A DNA stretch of 64,000 bases from positions 124,001 through 188,000 of the forward strand of contig NZ_WMEU01000004.1 in NCBI RefSeq assembly GCF_009856295.1. Reading direction: 5' to 3'. Under the pieces are notes generated by a model. That model was given only the letters and a program-made list of their open reading frames with translations, was not told the DNA's origin and did not search any database. The position numbers were made by a program, and so were the translations under genes. This document shows, in pieces, positions 1 to 8,589 of this stretch (its first letter is position 1; the number at the start of each line of letters is the position of its first letter). The stretch comes from Pontibacillus yanchengensis (GTDB lineage Bacteria > Bacillota > Bacilli > Bacillales > BH030062).

Positions 1-41
1 AAGTGAAAACGTTACGTTGATCGATTAAAGGAGGACATTAT

Positions 42-1958
42 GTGAAGCAGCATGACATGTATCATAATAGCTTTTTACAGTCTTATAGGGAGCCTTTCGG
101 TGCTGCACCGAGAGGCTCAAACGTTTCATTAACGATTGATGTCCACAATCACCATCAGGTTCAAAAGGTAATTGTCCATTATATTTATGATAAATCTGAT
201 GAAGAACAAACGAAGGAACTGGATTTATATAGTGAAAAGCATTACTACAACAGTTTCGAGGCGACCATAAAAATGCCGGATGAGCCTCAACTGGTTTGGT
301 ATTATTTTGAGATTGTATTAGAAGAATACACGTTTTTCTACGGACGCTTATCGATTGAAGAAAGTGGAGAAGGCGTTTTATATGAACACATCCCTCCGTC
401 TTGGCAAATAACGGTGTACGACCCAGAGTACCAGACACCTAGGTGGTGGAAAAATGCCACCATGTATCAAATCTTTCCTGATCGATTCCATGTAGAAGGA
501 GATCCGGAACTCGAGAAAGCTCCAAAATCGAGTTTAATGCATACGCATTGGGAGAATGATCCATATTACATTAGAGATGAGAATGGAGGAGTTGTTCGAT
601 GGGACTTTTTCGGCGGGAACATCCAAGGCATTATACATAAATTAGATTATATCAAATCGCTAGGGGTTACCGTCATTTACTTGAACCCTATATTTGAAGC
701 TGAAAGCAACCATCGATATGATACAGGGGATTATCATAAGATTGATCTATTACTAGGCACAAAAGAAGACTTTGAACAGCTTATCGCTGAAGCGAAAGAT
801 AGAGGCATCGAAATTATGTTGGATGGTGTATTTAGCCATACAGGTAGTAATAGTATCTATTTCAATCAAAGAAATGAATACGATTCTCTAGGCGCATATC
901 AATCCAAATCATCTCCCTACTATGATTGGTATATGTTCCATGAGTGGCCAGATGAGTATGAGGCGTGGTGGGGAGTAGGAACGTTACCTACGCTCAATAA
1001 GGAAGTGGAAAGCTATCAACAATTTCTCGTTCATAATGAAGACAGTGTCATAAAAACATGGCAACAATCTGGTATGAATCATTGGCGTCTGGATGTTGCG
1101 GATGAATTAACAGATGATCTAATTAGACAAATTTATCAGCAGTTGAAAACGAATGACGAATCTAGTGTTCTATTAGGTGAAGTGTGGGAAGATGCATCAA
1201 ATAAATCAGCCTATGGGAAACGAAGGGAGTATTTTCTTGGAGGCGTACTTGACTCCGTCATGAACTACCCACTTCGCGATTTAATGCTAGATTTTATCAA
1301 GGGGGAAGTAGACGCTTACTTCCTCCATCGTCGCTTACTCACGTTACGAGAGCATTATCCTAGAGAGTATTTTTATGCTTTAATGAACATGCTCTCTAGC
1401 CATGACGTAGAACGAGTTAAAACGATGCTCGATGCATTTTTGCCTGATGACTTATTGGATGAAGAACGAAGGAACATTATACAACAACAAGTCAAAGCTT
1501 TAAGTTTATGGCTCTACACGTTTCCTGGTATCCCATCTTTGTATTACGGAGATGAAGCGGGCGTGACAGGAGGAAAAGACCCCGATAATCGTAAGCCATT
1601 TCCTTGGGGGAGAGAAGAGAAAGAACTCGTGCATTGGTACACCAAAATTGGTCAATGGCGTAGCAACCACGCTGCCCTTCGAACAGGAAGCTTTAAACCT
1701 CATGCTTTACACGAGGATGTGTATGCATACGAGCGCTGGGTTAAAAATGGGGTGGATGAGTTCGGGAAGAAAGCCAATAACGAACACATGCTGTATCTCA
1801 TCAACCGTAACTACCAGGAAGAAATTGAAGTGACCTTGTCCATTAGAAAAGGAAGATGGCAGCACATGCTTGACCACCGAATGTTCCGTACTAAAAAAGG
1901 AAAGCTTACTATTACATTAGCTCCTTGTGAGAGTATGTTGTTGAGACATATACATTAG
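42..1958 (+). CDS. Neopullulanase/cyclomaltodextrinase-type alpha-amylase (GH13)
   Basis: A 638-residue cytoplasmic glycoside hydrolase (no signal peptide) expected to hydrolyse maltodextrins, cyclodextrins or pullulan. The GTG start sits 7 nt after AAAGGAGG; an ATG two bases earlier is immediately followed by a stop. The first ~130 residues match the N-terminal beta-sandwich (CBM34) of this subfamily, followed by the (beta/alpha)8 barrel. The four GH13 regions are visible: DGVFSH (261-266), WRLDVADE with nucleophile Asp351, GEVWED with acid/base Glu380, and SSHDVE with Asp455. Length is slightly above the usual 580-600. It is probably the last gene of a maltodextrin-use operon entering from the left edge, because no promoter is visible and a terminator follows. 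Exact substrate preference cannot be read from sequence. Confidence 0.93.
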   Translation: MKQHDMYHNSFLQSYREPFGAAPRGSNVSLTIDVHNHHQVQKVIVHYIYDKSDEEQTKELDLYSEKHYYNSFEATIKMPDEPQLVWYYFEIVLEEYTFFYGRLSIEESGEGVLYEHIPPSWQITVYDPEYQTPRWWKNATMYQIFPDRFHVEGDPELEKAPKSSLMHTHWENDPYYIRDENGGVVRWDFFGGNIQGIIHKLDYIKSLGVTVIYLNPIFEAESNHRYDTGDYHKIDLLLGTKEDFEQLIAEAKDRGIEIMLDGVFSHTGSNSIYFNQRNEYDSLGAYQSKSSPYYDWYMFHEWPDEYEAWWGVGTLPTLNKEVESYQQFLVHNEDSVIKTWQQSGMNHWRLDVADELTDDLIRQIYQQLKTNDESSVLLGEVWEDASNKSAYGKRREYFLGGVLDSVMNYPLRDLMLDFIKGEVDAYFLHRRLLTLREHYPREYFYALMNMLSSHDVERVKTMLDAFLPDDLLDEERRNIIQQQVKALSLWLYTFPGIPSLYYGDEAGVTGGKDPDNRKPFPWGREEKELVHWYTKIGQWRSNHAALRTGSFKPHALHEDVYAYERWVKNGVDEFGKKANNEHMLYLINRNYQEEIEVTLSIRKGRWQHMLDHRMFRTKKGKLTITLAPCESMLLRHIH

Positions 1959-1964
1959 ATAGAA

Positions 1965-2001
1965 GTCCTCTGGATGCTCCAAAGCAACCAGGGGATTTTT
2001 T
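1965..2001 (+). terminator. Rho-independent terminator of the amylase gene
   Basis: Stem TCCTCTGG / CCAGGGGA (one G-U pair) separated by a short loop and followed by TTTTTT. Confidence 0.75.
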
Positions 2002-2117
2002 ATAATTTCATTAGGTATATGGAAGTCCAAATAGATAAAGATAATAAAAAGAGTTCAAAGTTTGAGAAAACGTGCGGATTCTTCAGGTATACTATCCTCA
2101 TAATACATAATTAATAG

Positions 2118-2134
2118 TACTTACTGAGTAAGTA
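2118..2134. promoter_or_regulatory. Perfect 7-bp inverted repeat, possible operator
   Basis: TACTTAC-TGA-GTAAGTA lies about 140 bp upstream of the CHAD-domain gene in the only sizeable gap before it. It has no U-run, so it is more like a protein-binding dyad than a terminator. The binding protein is unknown. Confidence 0.35.
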
Positions 2135-2274
2135 TCTCAATGTTGATTCATCTAAAATCCTAGAATTTTTCCATCCTTTGTGTGTTTTTTCAATTCTTAT
2201 GGGTAAAAGAAGTTAATTGATTGCAAGATTAGGGAAAAGATTTTGTATAAATAAGCGAATAGCGGGGTGAATAC

Positions 2275-3501
2275 ATGGACAATACATCGCTAACCTTACA
2301 GATTGATGGCATGGGACGCTTTGTGATTCCAAAAGAAATGCGTGATGCTTTAGGGTTTGAGGATCAAGGACTCGTCATTAACTCTCTATCTAAGCGAAGA
2401 GGGATTTCCATATCTAAGGCGTCAGCTAATACGGCTAAAAAAAATACAAAACGACTAGATGTAGATGGTCGGCTGTTAATACCTGCTCAATTCAGAAAAG
2501 AGCTTGGATGGGTGAAGGGAAAAGAGCTCGAGCTAGAAATAGAAAAAGATTATGCCGTGCTACAAGAAAGCCCTAGTCGATGTATTATTTGTGGGAATAA
2601 AAAGCAGTTACTTGAAGTGAAGGAATCATTTGTATGTGAGGATTGTTTGTCTACGGCGAATGTCGTTTATATCGAAAGATGGCAGAAAGGTCTAGATAAG
2701 CTAGTCCACCAATATAAGTCCTATTGCGAGCAAGCTTTGTCTTTTGAAGATGGAAAGGAACTCCATCAAGCACGTGTGAAGGGAAGACGACTTGAAACCA
2801 TCCTGTTCTTTATAGGAGTAGGGAAGGACCATGCACTTATTGAACGAATTCAAGAAGCACATGATCGCCTCGGTAAGGTACGTGAAAGTGATGTATTCAT
2901 AGACTCTTTCAAGAAAAGAGCAGAACAAGAAGAAGATTCAAGCCATGCACAAGTGTACCGTCAATTTGCGGAGCTAAGAGAAGAAAAACGTGAGAAGCAT
3001 CAAAAGAAGCTAGCCAAAAATTTACCGGAAATCATTGATAATCGGTTTATGGAGCTGTGGGAACAGTTTAAAACAAACGAATTACGAAACTATCTCTTAC
3101 CTTTAAAGATAGATGAGAGACTAAATGAATACGAACAGACTTTTAAAGAACTAACCCAAACATTTAATGAGGAAGTAACTGAAAAGGGCAAGAATGATAA
3201 ATCCTCATTAAAAACCCTACACTCCGTTCGGATTAAGGCGAAAGCATTACGGTATATTTGTAAATACCTTGGTGATATGTATGGTAAACCTTATAAGAAG
3301 AAAGCCAAACAATATAAGGAAGTGCAACGTAACCTTGGAGATATAAATGATTTACGGGATTTCTTAAAGGAAATAAAACAGAATCAGAAGAAAGTAGATG
3401 TAAGCAAACAACAAATTCAACAAGTGAGAGGTCAATTAAACCAGGAGCTTGTTGAATTGTTGGAAAGTTTTGAAGTTAAAGAGCTTACGACGACATCTTA
3501 G
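2275..3501 (+). CDS. Double AbrB-like / zinc-finger / CHAD domain protein
   Basis: A 408-residue protein of unusual architecture. Two AbrB/SpoVT-type swapped-hairpin segments are recognisable at residues ~3-50 (IDGMGRFVIPKEMRDALGF) and ~58-100 (VDGRLLIPAQFRKELGW). A four-cysteine zinc knuckle follows (Cys103, Cys106, Cys121, Cys124), then a CHAD domain from ~140 to the end with two basic, His-containing helices (HQARVKGRRLE and HSVRIKAKALRY). CHAD domains are helical bundles known to bind polyphosphate; AbrB-like domains bind DNA or mediate dimerisation. A polyphosphate-responsive DNA-binding protein is therefore an inference. Start: ATG 7 nt after a GGGG-rich RBS. The gene is monocistronic, and a parS site lies just after its stop codon. 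Confidence 0.8.
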   Translation: MDNTSLTLQIDGMGRFVIPKEMRDALGFEDQGLVINSLSKRRGISISKASANTAKKNTKRLDVDGRLLIPAQFRKELGWVKGKELELEIEKDYAVLQESPSRCIICGNKKQLLEVKESFVCEDCLSTANVVYIERWQKGLDKLVHQYKSYCEQALSFEDGKELHQARVKGRRLETILFFIGVGKDHALIERIQEAHDRLGKVRESDVFIDSFKKRAEQEEDSSHAQVYRQFAELREEKREKHQKKLAKNLPEIIDNRFMELWEQFKTNELRNYLLPLKIDERLNEYEQTFKELTQTFNEEVTEKGKNDKSSLKTLHSVRIKAKALRYICKYLGDMYGKPYKKKAKQYKEVQRNLGDINDLRDFLKEIKQNQKKVDVSKQQIQQVRGQLNQELVELLESFEVKELTTTS

Positions 3502-3507
3502 GTATAT

Positions 3508-3523
3508 TGTTTCACGTGAAACA
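3508..3523. promoter_or_regulatory. parS chromosome-partition site (ParB/Spo0J binding)
   Basis: TGTTTCACGTGAAACA is a perfect 16-bp palindrome and an exact match to the Bacillus parS consensus TGTTNCACGTGAAACA. It is placed between the CHAD gene stop codon and the shared terminator. In Bacillus most parS sites lie in the origin-proximal part of the chromosome. No parA/parB genes lie in this window, so the cognate Spo0J would be encoded elsewhere. Confidence 0.88.
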
Positions 3524-3537
3524 TCCTCATAAAGCAT

Positions 3538-3575
3538 AAAAATCGGTAAACTATTATTAGTTTGCCGATTTTTTG
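3538..3575. terminator. Bidirectional terminator between convergent genes
   Basis: Stem AATCGGTAAACT / AGTTTGCCGATT followed by TTTTTT on the plus strand and preceded by an A-run. The 3' arm overlaps the last codons of the convergent minus-strand gene. Confidence 0.8.
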
Positions 3576-4789
3576 TCTTCTTCTCGCCCCAAAAAGGTTT
3601 TCTTCATAAGGGCTGCAAGTTCAAGCTTGGTAATGGTCTCACAGTATGCGGCTTTGATTTTGCCTGAGGTTGACGTATTTGGTTTGGATAAGAAGTCTAC
3701 TTTATCCCAATCGTCAAACCAGTCGTCGTTACTTGCTTTTTGGTGTCTAATTTCATCCCAGACCTCTTGTAATTTTGGACTATACAATAAAGGAGCTCTC
3801 GGCTTTAACTGACACTGGTATGTTTTTAAACGTAAGGGATAAGAGGAAGTGTCTTTAGTATGGTGAAATAAGTGAGGCCAATAATCCATTCGAGATCCCG
3901 TGTGTGGATGTTGAGACGTCCAGGCTAATACATTTTTTAGTCTTCGCTTGTCGTTGAATAAAAGGTGATATAACCGCTTTCCTAGTTCAATTCGTTTAAG
4001 GATGGAAGCGAAGTGATGCACGGTTTCTCCTATTATCATGATTTCAGTACCTTTTTGATATGGAATTAGAATATGATTTAAACTTAACAAGTCTTGAAGT
4101 TTAAATTCTATCGTACCAAGCACGTTTTTCTGTATTTGTTGAGATTGCACCAATCTATCTTCAATGTAGTGTTGCTCATTTGTTATCAATGCGTAGGTTA
4201 ACATCGTTTTGGAAGGACGGTACCAAAAAAAATGCCAACTTGCTTCCATGAAAGAAGAGATATTCATTGCTGGCAGAAGATGAAATAATGGTTTGTGCTG
4301 CTTTTTGCTTTCCTCATAAAGCAATAATTGAGGGTATGCATCTTGGAAAATCAACCAATTCCCTCGTTCAAGAAACATAAAAAAGTCTACCTGTTCTTGT
4401 TCGGATAGTAAGTGGGGCAAGCATTCACCCTTTAAATCAGTCATATTCCATCCGGAATTTCTAGATACTAAATGAGCTAACAAAGCCCACTCAATCTCAG
4501 GGTACTCTTGATAAAATTTCAGGTATGCTGCCGTGCGAGTCACATTGTCTTTATTATATTGGTTCGTTTTATGTGAGATATAAGTGATGATGTCTTTTTC
4601 ATCATGTGATAGAGGTGAGGGGGAAGTAGGAACAAGGCTTTCTTTTACTTTATTTTCCTTTATACTTTTCTTCATTTCTTGAATCATTTGGTTGTGTTGC
4701 TTCCTATGCTTCCAACTAATTAGGCTCACTTCCCTTCCGTGGTAAAGTGGCATTGTTTGTAGATTGTATGAGGCTAGGAGATGAAACAT
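3557..4789 (-). CDS. DUF2515 family protein (YppC-like)
   Basis: A 410-residue protein resembling the uncharacterised DUF2515/YppC family of Bacillaceae. The central stretch with NVTRTAAYLKFYQEYPEIEW and LLAHLVSRNSGWNMTDLKGE is the most family-like part. No signal peptide or clear transmembrane segment is seen, and function is unknown. The start is uncertain: no good ribosome binding site precedes the first ATG, and internal ATGs (MPLYHGRE, MIQEMKK) are alternatives. It is transcribed alone, convergent with the CHAD gene. Confidence 0.7.
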   Translation of the reverse strand: MFHLLASYNLQTMPLYHGREVSLISWKHRKQHNQMIQEMKKSIKENKVKESLVPTSPSPLSHDEKDIITYISHKTNQYNKDNVTRTAAYLKFYQEYPEIEWALLAHLVSRNSGWNMTDLKGECLPHLLSEQEQVDFFMFLERGNWLIFQDAYPQLLLYEESKKQHKPLFHLLPAMNISSFMEASWHFFWYRPSKTMLTYALITNEQHYIEDRLVQSQQIQKNVLGTIEFKLQDLLSLNHILIPYQKGTEIMIIGETVHHFASILKRIELGKRLYHLLFNDKRRLKNVLAWTSQHPHTGSRMDYWPHLFHHTKDTSSYPLRLKTYQCQLKPRAPLLYSPKLQEVWDEIRHQKASNDDWFDDWDKVDFLSKPNTSTSGKIKAAYCETITKLELAALMKKTFLGREEDKKSAN

Positions 4790-5336
4790 GAAGGTAGTTC
4801 TTTTTTTACATGTTTAGGATGAAAGTTGATACGCAATTAAATCTCTGTCTATATCCAAATGTAAAAGGAGACTTTGTTAACTATTGTGGATGATGTGCCA
4901 GAATCGCTCCATTCTCTTGAAGACTTGAGTTCGAGGTAAATACTTTTATTAAGCGTGATGTTTCCGACACCTTAATATGGAATAAAGGTTGCCTGGGAAA
5001 AACTCGCGTCCTGCCTCGTGTAGTGCCGCAGGAAAGCTAACTATTTCCCGGCCTTTCTTTTCTCCTATCAATGCAATGGAAACACCCCATTCCCCCCAAA
5101 CTCTCTCAACTTCAAATCTTCAAGATTATGCCTCTTATGTTTCATAACTTTTTTCTATCAATCTTTGCGGACTTAAATAACCGCGGCATCTGCGTCTAAA
5201 GTGGGCGTTGTGTTATGTTGTTTTAGAATCATCCTTTGAATTAGCCCTACATGTATGACAAATATGATATGGTAATGAATAGGAAAAAATGTACGAAGCA
5301 TGAATTGGAATAGTATATCAGTTAGGAGACGAATAA
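4790..5336. other. 547-bp intergenic region with an imperfect inverted repeat
   Basis: No convincing gene. An imperfect dyad spans 4995-5049: GGGAAA plus GCGTCCTGC on the left, GCAGGAAAGC plus TTTCCC on the right. It may be a remnant of a palindromic intergenic repeat or a degenerate structured RNA. The rest contains divergent promoter space for the flanking genes without a clear consensus promoter. Confidence 0.4.
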
Positions 5337-6248
5337 ATGGATAGCTTTAACAGCCAGTTTTTATATTCAGTTTTAATCATCGCACTTGGATATATCTTAA
5401 AACGAACAAATTTAATTAAAGAGCAAGATGGTGAAGGTTTAGCAAGGATTATCTTTAATCTGACTCTGCCATCGTTATTAATCGTCACCTTTCATGATAT
5501 TGAAATCGATTCCTCATTAATCCTGTTAATTGTAATAGCCATCGTATATGGTTTGATTCAAGCGGCGTTGGGTTTACTTCTCTTTAAAAACGAAGAAAAG
5601 CGCACAAAAGGAATGCTATCCATGATGGCGCCAGGCTTTAACATTGGACTTTTTGCGTTCCCGCTCGTTGAGGCGATTTGGGGGGAAGAAGGATTAAAAT
5701 ACTTTGGGATGTTTGATTTTGGAAATGCATTGATCGTATTTGGTGTTATTTATGTGATTGGCAGCATTTATTCTGATGCAGGTGAGCGAAAAGATTTGAG
5801 GCATGTGGTAGGCAAAGTAACCAAATCCGTTCCACTAATCACATACGTGACAGTATGTACATTAAATTTTACAGGAGTGACCATTCCTTCGGTTATCATT
5901 GAGGTTTCAGAAACGATATCCGTTGCTAATATGCCGTTATCTTTATTGCTGCTTGGTATCTACTTAAACTTCTCTTTCGCAAAAGGATCTAGTAGCCAAA
6001 TTATTAAATTACTTTCTCTAAGATACGTAGTTGGACTAGGAATAGGGATTTTAATGTTTGTGTTTTTACCTTTTGAGAGTATGTTTAAATATACAGTACT
6101 TATTGCACTAATCCTTCCTATGTCAGCTTCTGTGTTGCCTTATGCGGTTGAATTTGATTATGATCGTAAATTTGTTGGTACTGTCTCCAACATTACCATT
6201 ATCGTAAGTTTCTTCCTTCTCTGGGGAGTGGGGACCTTAATAATATAA
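5337..6248 (+). CDS. AEC family (auxin efflux carrier-type) transporter
   Basis: A 303-residue integral membrane protein with about ten hydrophobic segments arranged as two five-helix halves, as in the AEC/bile-acid:sodium superfamily. Family-like features are the N-terminal LKRTNLIKEQDGEGLARIIF segment followed by NLTLPSLLI, and the C-terminal LPMSASVLPYAVEF stretch. Bacterial AEC proteins export or import carboxylates such as malate; the substrate here is not predictable. Start ATG follows GTTAGGAGACGAATAA. Monocistronic with its own terminator. Confidence 0.85.
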   Translation: MDSFNSQFLYSVLIIALGYILKRTNLIKEQDGEGLARIIFNLTLPSLLIVTFHDIEIDSSLILLIVIAIVYGLIQAALGLLLFKNEEKRTKGMLSMMAPGFNIGLFAFPLVEAIWGEEGLKYFGMFDFGNALIVFGVIYVIGSIYSDAGERKDLRHVVGKVTKSVPLITYVTVCTLNFTGVTIPSVIIEVSETISVANMPLSLLLLGIYLNFSFAKGSSSQIIKLLSLRYVVGLGIGILMFVFLPFESMFKYTVLIALILPMSASVLPYAVEFDYDRKFVGTVSNITIIVSFFLLWGVGTLII

Positions 6249-6257
6249 AAAACATGC

Positions 6258-6290
6258 AGCGTTTAGGTATTTTTACCTATACGCTTTTTT
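6258..6290 (+). terminator. Terminator of the AEC transporter gene
   Basis: Stem AGCGTTTAGGTA / TACCTATACGCT (one mismatch) followed by TTTTTT. Confidence 0.85.
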
Positions 6291-6549
6291 ATTAGGCTGG
6301 GGATGTTTTTTGATTATTATGAGGTAAGGCGCTTGCACATTTCTTCATTTTTCACATGTACTATATTGACATCTATTATGAAATGCTTTAAAGTTACGAG
6401 TATTCAAAAAATTATAATAAACACGTATAGAACCTATTGCTTTTATCATATAGTGGAACAAACGCTAAAGATGAAAAGGCGATATTTTTTTACCCCTAAA
6501 GCCTACAATCCCGATGAATTAACTTGGGATATCCATTTAGAACATAACT

Positions 6550-6653
6550 CTTATCAGGAGTGACGGAGGGAACTGGCCCGCAGATGTCCGGCAACCTGCT
6601 TACAAAAGCAAGGTGCTAATTCCAGCAAAATGACCATCATTTTGGAAGATAAG
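6550..6653 (+). promoter_or_regulatory. SAM-I (S-box) riboswitch aptamer
   Basis: The conserved S-box core is present: CTTATC (6550-6555) pairing with GATAAG (6648-6653) as P1, GGAGGGAACTGGCCC, CCGGCAACC, and the GCAAGGTGCTAATTCC block of P3/P4. SAM binding stabilises the P1 helix and lets the downstream terminator form, switching off transcription. This places the sulfate-assimilation operon under methionine/SAM control, as known for B. subtilis cysH. A TTGACA at 6365-6370 is the best upstream -35 candidate but has a weak -10. Confidence 0.95.
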
Positions 6654-6668
6654 GCAACATTGCTTGTT

Positions 6669-6703
6669 AATCTGCCTTTCCAAAATGGGGAGGCAGATTT
6701 CGT
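6669..6703 (+). terminator. Riboswitch-controlled terminator
   Basis: Stem AATCTGCCTTTCC / GGGGAGGCAGATT followed by a U-rich tract. It lies between the SAM aptamer and cysH and acts as the expression platform of the S-box. Confidence 0.88.
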
Positions 6704-6753
6704 TTGTGTAAAGCACTATTTTTATCCTGGTCAATCGTTAGGAGGTTGATGGA

Positions 6754-7470
6754 ATGACAACAGTTACGCATGACAATTGGGAAACTAGTGAGAAGCCCGT
6801 TTTCGATATTATGACTCCTACAAAAGGAGCGCAAGAAGTGTTGGAATGGTCTTATCATCATTACGGTGATGATATTGTATATGCTTGTAGCTTTGGTGTA
6901 GAAGGAATGGTCATGATTGATTTGATTGCCAGAGTGAAGCCGACTGCAAGAATTATTTTCTTAGATACAGGAATTCATTTTAAAGAAACATATGAACTGA
7001 TTGATAGAGTGAAGGAGCGCTATCCTGAATTACAGATCAAAATGGTAAAGCCTCATCTTACACTTGATGAACAGGCAGAAGAGTATGGAGAAGCCTTATG
7101 GGAGAGAAATCCGAATAAGTGCTGTAACATTCGGAAGATTATCCCTCTAGAGAAGGAGTTATCCCAAGAGGAAGCTTGGATTTCAGGTTTGCGAAGAGAG
7201 CAGTCTCCTTCTAGAGCATCTACGGATTTTCTAAACAAGGATGATAAATTTAAAGCCGTAAAAGTATGTCCGTTAATTCATTGGACTTGGCAAGATATTT
7301 GGAACTATGTGCGTAAAGAAGATTTGCCATATAATCCACTACATGAGCAAGGGTACCCAAGTATAGGCTGTTCTGTATGCACGGCTAAAGTTACCGATTC
7401 CGGTGACTCACGAGCTGGGAGGTGGGCTAACACAGACAAAACGGAATGTGGTCTTCATTCCGATTCTTAG
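6754..7470 (+). CDS. cysH: Phosphoadenylyl/adenylyl sulfate reductase
   Basis: A 238-residue cytoplasmic enzyme reducing APS/PAPS to sulfite with thioredoxin. The PP-loop-like [13 protein letters not shown] and [11 protein letters not shown] motifs bind the nucleotide. Cys123-Cys124 and Cys206-X2-Cys209 are the four ligands of a [4Fe-4S] cluster, the signature of APS-type reductases. The C-terminal ECGLH (Cys232) carries the catalytic thiolate. Length matches B. subtilis CysH (~233). Start ATG follows AGGAGGTTGATGGA. It is the first gene of the riboswitch-controlled operon. The cluster ligands suggest APS use, although Bacillus enzymes accept both substrates. Confidence 0.96.
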   Translation: MTTVTHDNWETSEKPVFDIMTPTKGAQEVLEWSYHHYGDDIVYACSFGVEGMVMIDLIARVKPTARIIFLDTGIHFKETYELIDRVKERYPELQIKMVKPHLTLDEQAEEYGEALWERNPNKCCNIRKIIPLEKELSQEEAWISGLRREQSPSRASTDFLNKDDKFKAVKVCPLIHWTWQDIWNYVRKEDLPYNPLHEQGYPSIGCSVCTAKVTDSGDSRAGRWANTDKTECGLHSDS

Positions 7471-7493
7471 AGTAATAGATAAGGAGATTATCC

Positions 7494-8567
7494 ATGACAG
7501 TATTGGCGATTGCAGTAGCACTGTTTTTTGCAATGAACATAGGGGCAAGCGGCGCAGCAGCAGCAATGGGGACCACGTTTGGTTCTGGTGCTATCAAGAA
7601 AAAACGAATAGCACTTGTTCTATGTAGTGTCGGTGTTGTATTAGGAGCTTCTTTTGGTGGTCAGGAAGTTGCGGAAACGATCGGAAGTGGAGTGATCCCT
7701 TCTTCCATTATCAACCTAAAAGTTGTGTTAATTATTCTCTTTTCAGCTACCATGTCCCTATTTATCGCCAATATGCTAGGCATACCATTGTCGACTAGTG
7801 AAGTAACAGTCGGGGCTGTCATTGGAGTCGGTATTGCCAGTCAAATTCTCTTCGTAGAAAAACTTTTTTTTCTGTTATTGATTTGGATTTTGGTTCCGAT
7901 TAGTGCCTTCTTGATAGCTCTATTGTCTGCAAAAGGTATAAAGCTTTTAGAGAATCATTCTACTGCAATCCATCAACCCAATTGGCAAAAACGATTCACG
8001 TTTATCTTGATTGGTGCAGGATTTCTCGAAGCAGTGGCAGCAGGCATGAATAACGTAGGAAATGCGGTAGGACCTCTAATTGGTGCAGGGGTACTTTCTA
8101 TGAATACAGGCACTGTAGTTGGTGGGATTTTTGTAGCGCTTGGTGTTCTCTTGTTTGGAGGCAAGGTGCTGGAAACGAATGGGAAGCGTATTACCCGTTT
8201 TTCCTTAATTGAAGGGTGTTCCATTACAAGTATCGGTGCGGGTCTTGTGATAGCGGCATCTATTTTAGGGATTCCAGTCCCTCTAACACAAATTACTACA
8301 TCCGCCATTATGGGAGTAGGAGCTGGGAAAAGTGGCCAAATCCTTTTCAAAAAGCGCATTATCAAGAGAATGTTAATGGTGTGGGCCGTATCCCCCGTAT
8401 TCTCCTTAGTCTTTTCTTATGGATTAGTAAAATTGTTTTTAGAAAGTGATATGTATTCCCTTGTAGCCATTGGAAGCATGTTCTTGGCAACAGTAGGGTC
8501 GCTGTATCTTATTAAGACAGTACGGGAAGAAAAAGCAATGATTAATGAACAAGGTAGTGGCATTTAA
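7494..8567 (+). CDS. cysP: Sulfate permease, PiT family
   Basis: A 357-residue membrane protein with ~10-11 transmembrane segments. The duplicated PiT signature is recognisable: the N-terminal FFAMNIGASGAAAAMGTTFG and the second-half GMNNVGNAVGPLIGAG. B. subtilis CysP is a PiT-type sulfate transporter encoded directly after cysH, and the order is identical here, so sulfate rather than phosphate is the likely substrate. It starts 23 bp after cysH behind AAGGAGATTATCC. Confidence 0.93.
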   Translation: MTVLAIAVALFFAMNIGASGAAAAMGTTFGSGAIKKKRIALVLCSVGVVLGASFGGQEVAETIGSGVIPSSIINLKVVLIILFSATMSLFIANMLGIPLSTSEVTVGAVIGVGIASQILFVEKLFFLLLIWILVPISAFLIALLSAKGIKLLENHSTAIHQPNWQKRFTFILIGAGFLEAVAAGMNNVGNAVGPLIGAGVLSMNTGTVVGGIFVALGVLLFGGKVLETNGKRITRFSLIEGCSITSIGAGLVIAASILGIPVPLTQITTSAIMGVGAGKSGQILFKKRIIKRMLMVWAVSPVFSLVFSYGLVKLFLESDMYSLVAIGSMFLATVGSLYLIKTVREEKAMINEQGSGI

Positions 8568-8589
8568 CTAATTATTGGAGGGTTACAAA

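Noticed and set aside
2184..2206. SigB-type promoter (GTTTTT...GGGTAA) upstream of the CHAD gene
   Set aside because: Spacer is only 11 bp and both boxes are imperfect; not enough to call.
6303..6563. 86-codon frame between the AEC transporter and cysH
   Set aside because: It overlaps the SAM riboswitch, has no ribosome binding site, and its product has no recognisable pattern; the region is the untranslated leader of the cysH operon.
7973..8365. 130-codon minus-strand frame inside cysP
   Set aside because: Antisense shadow of a well-supported permease gene, with no RBS and atypical composition.
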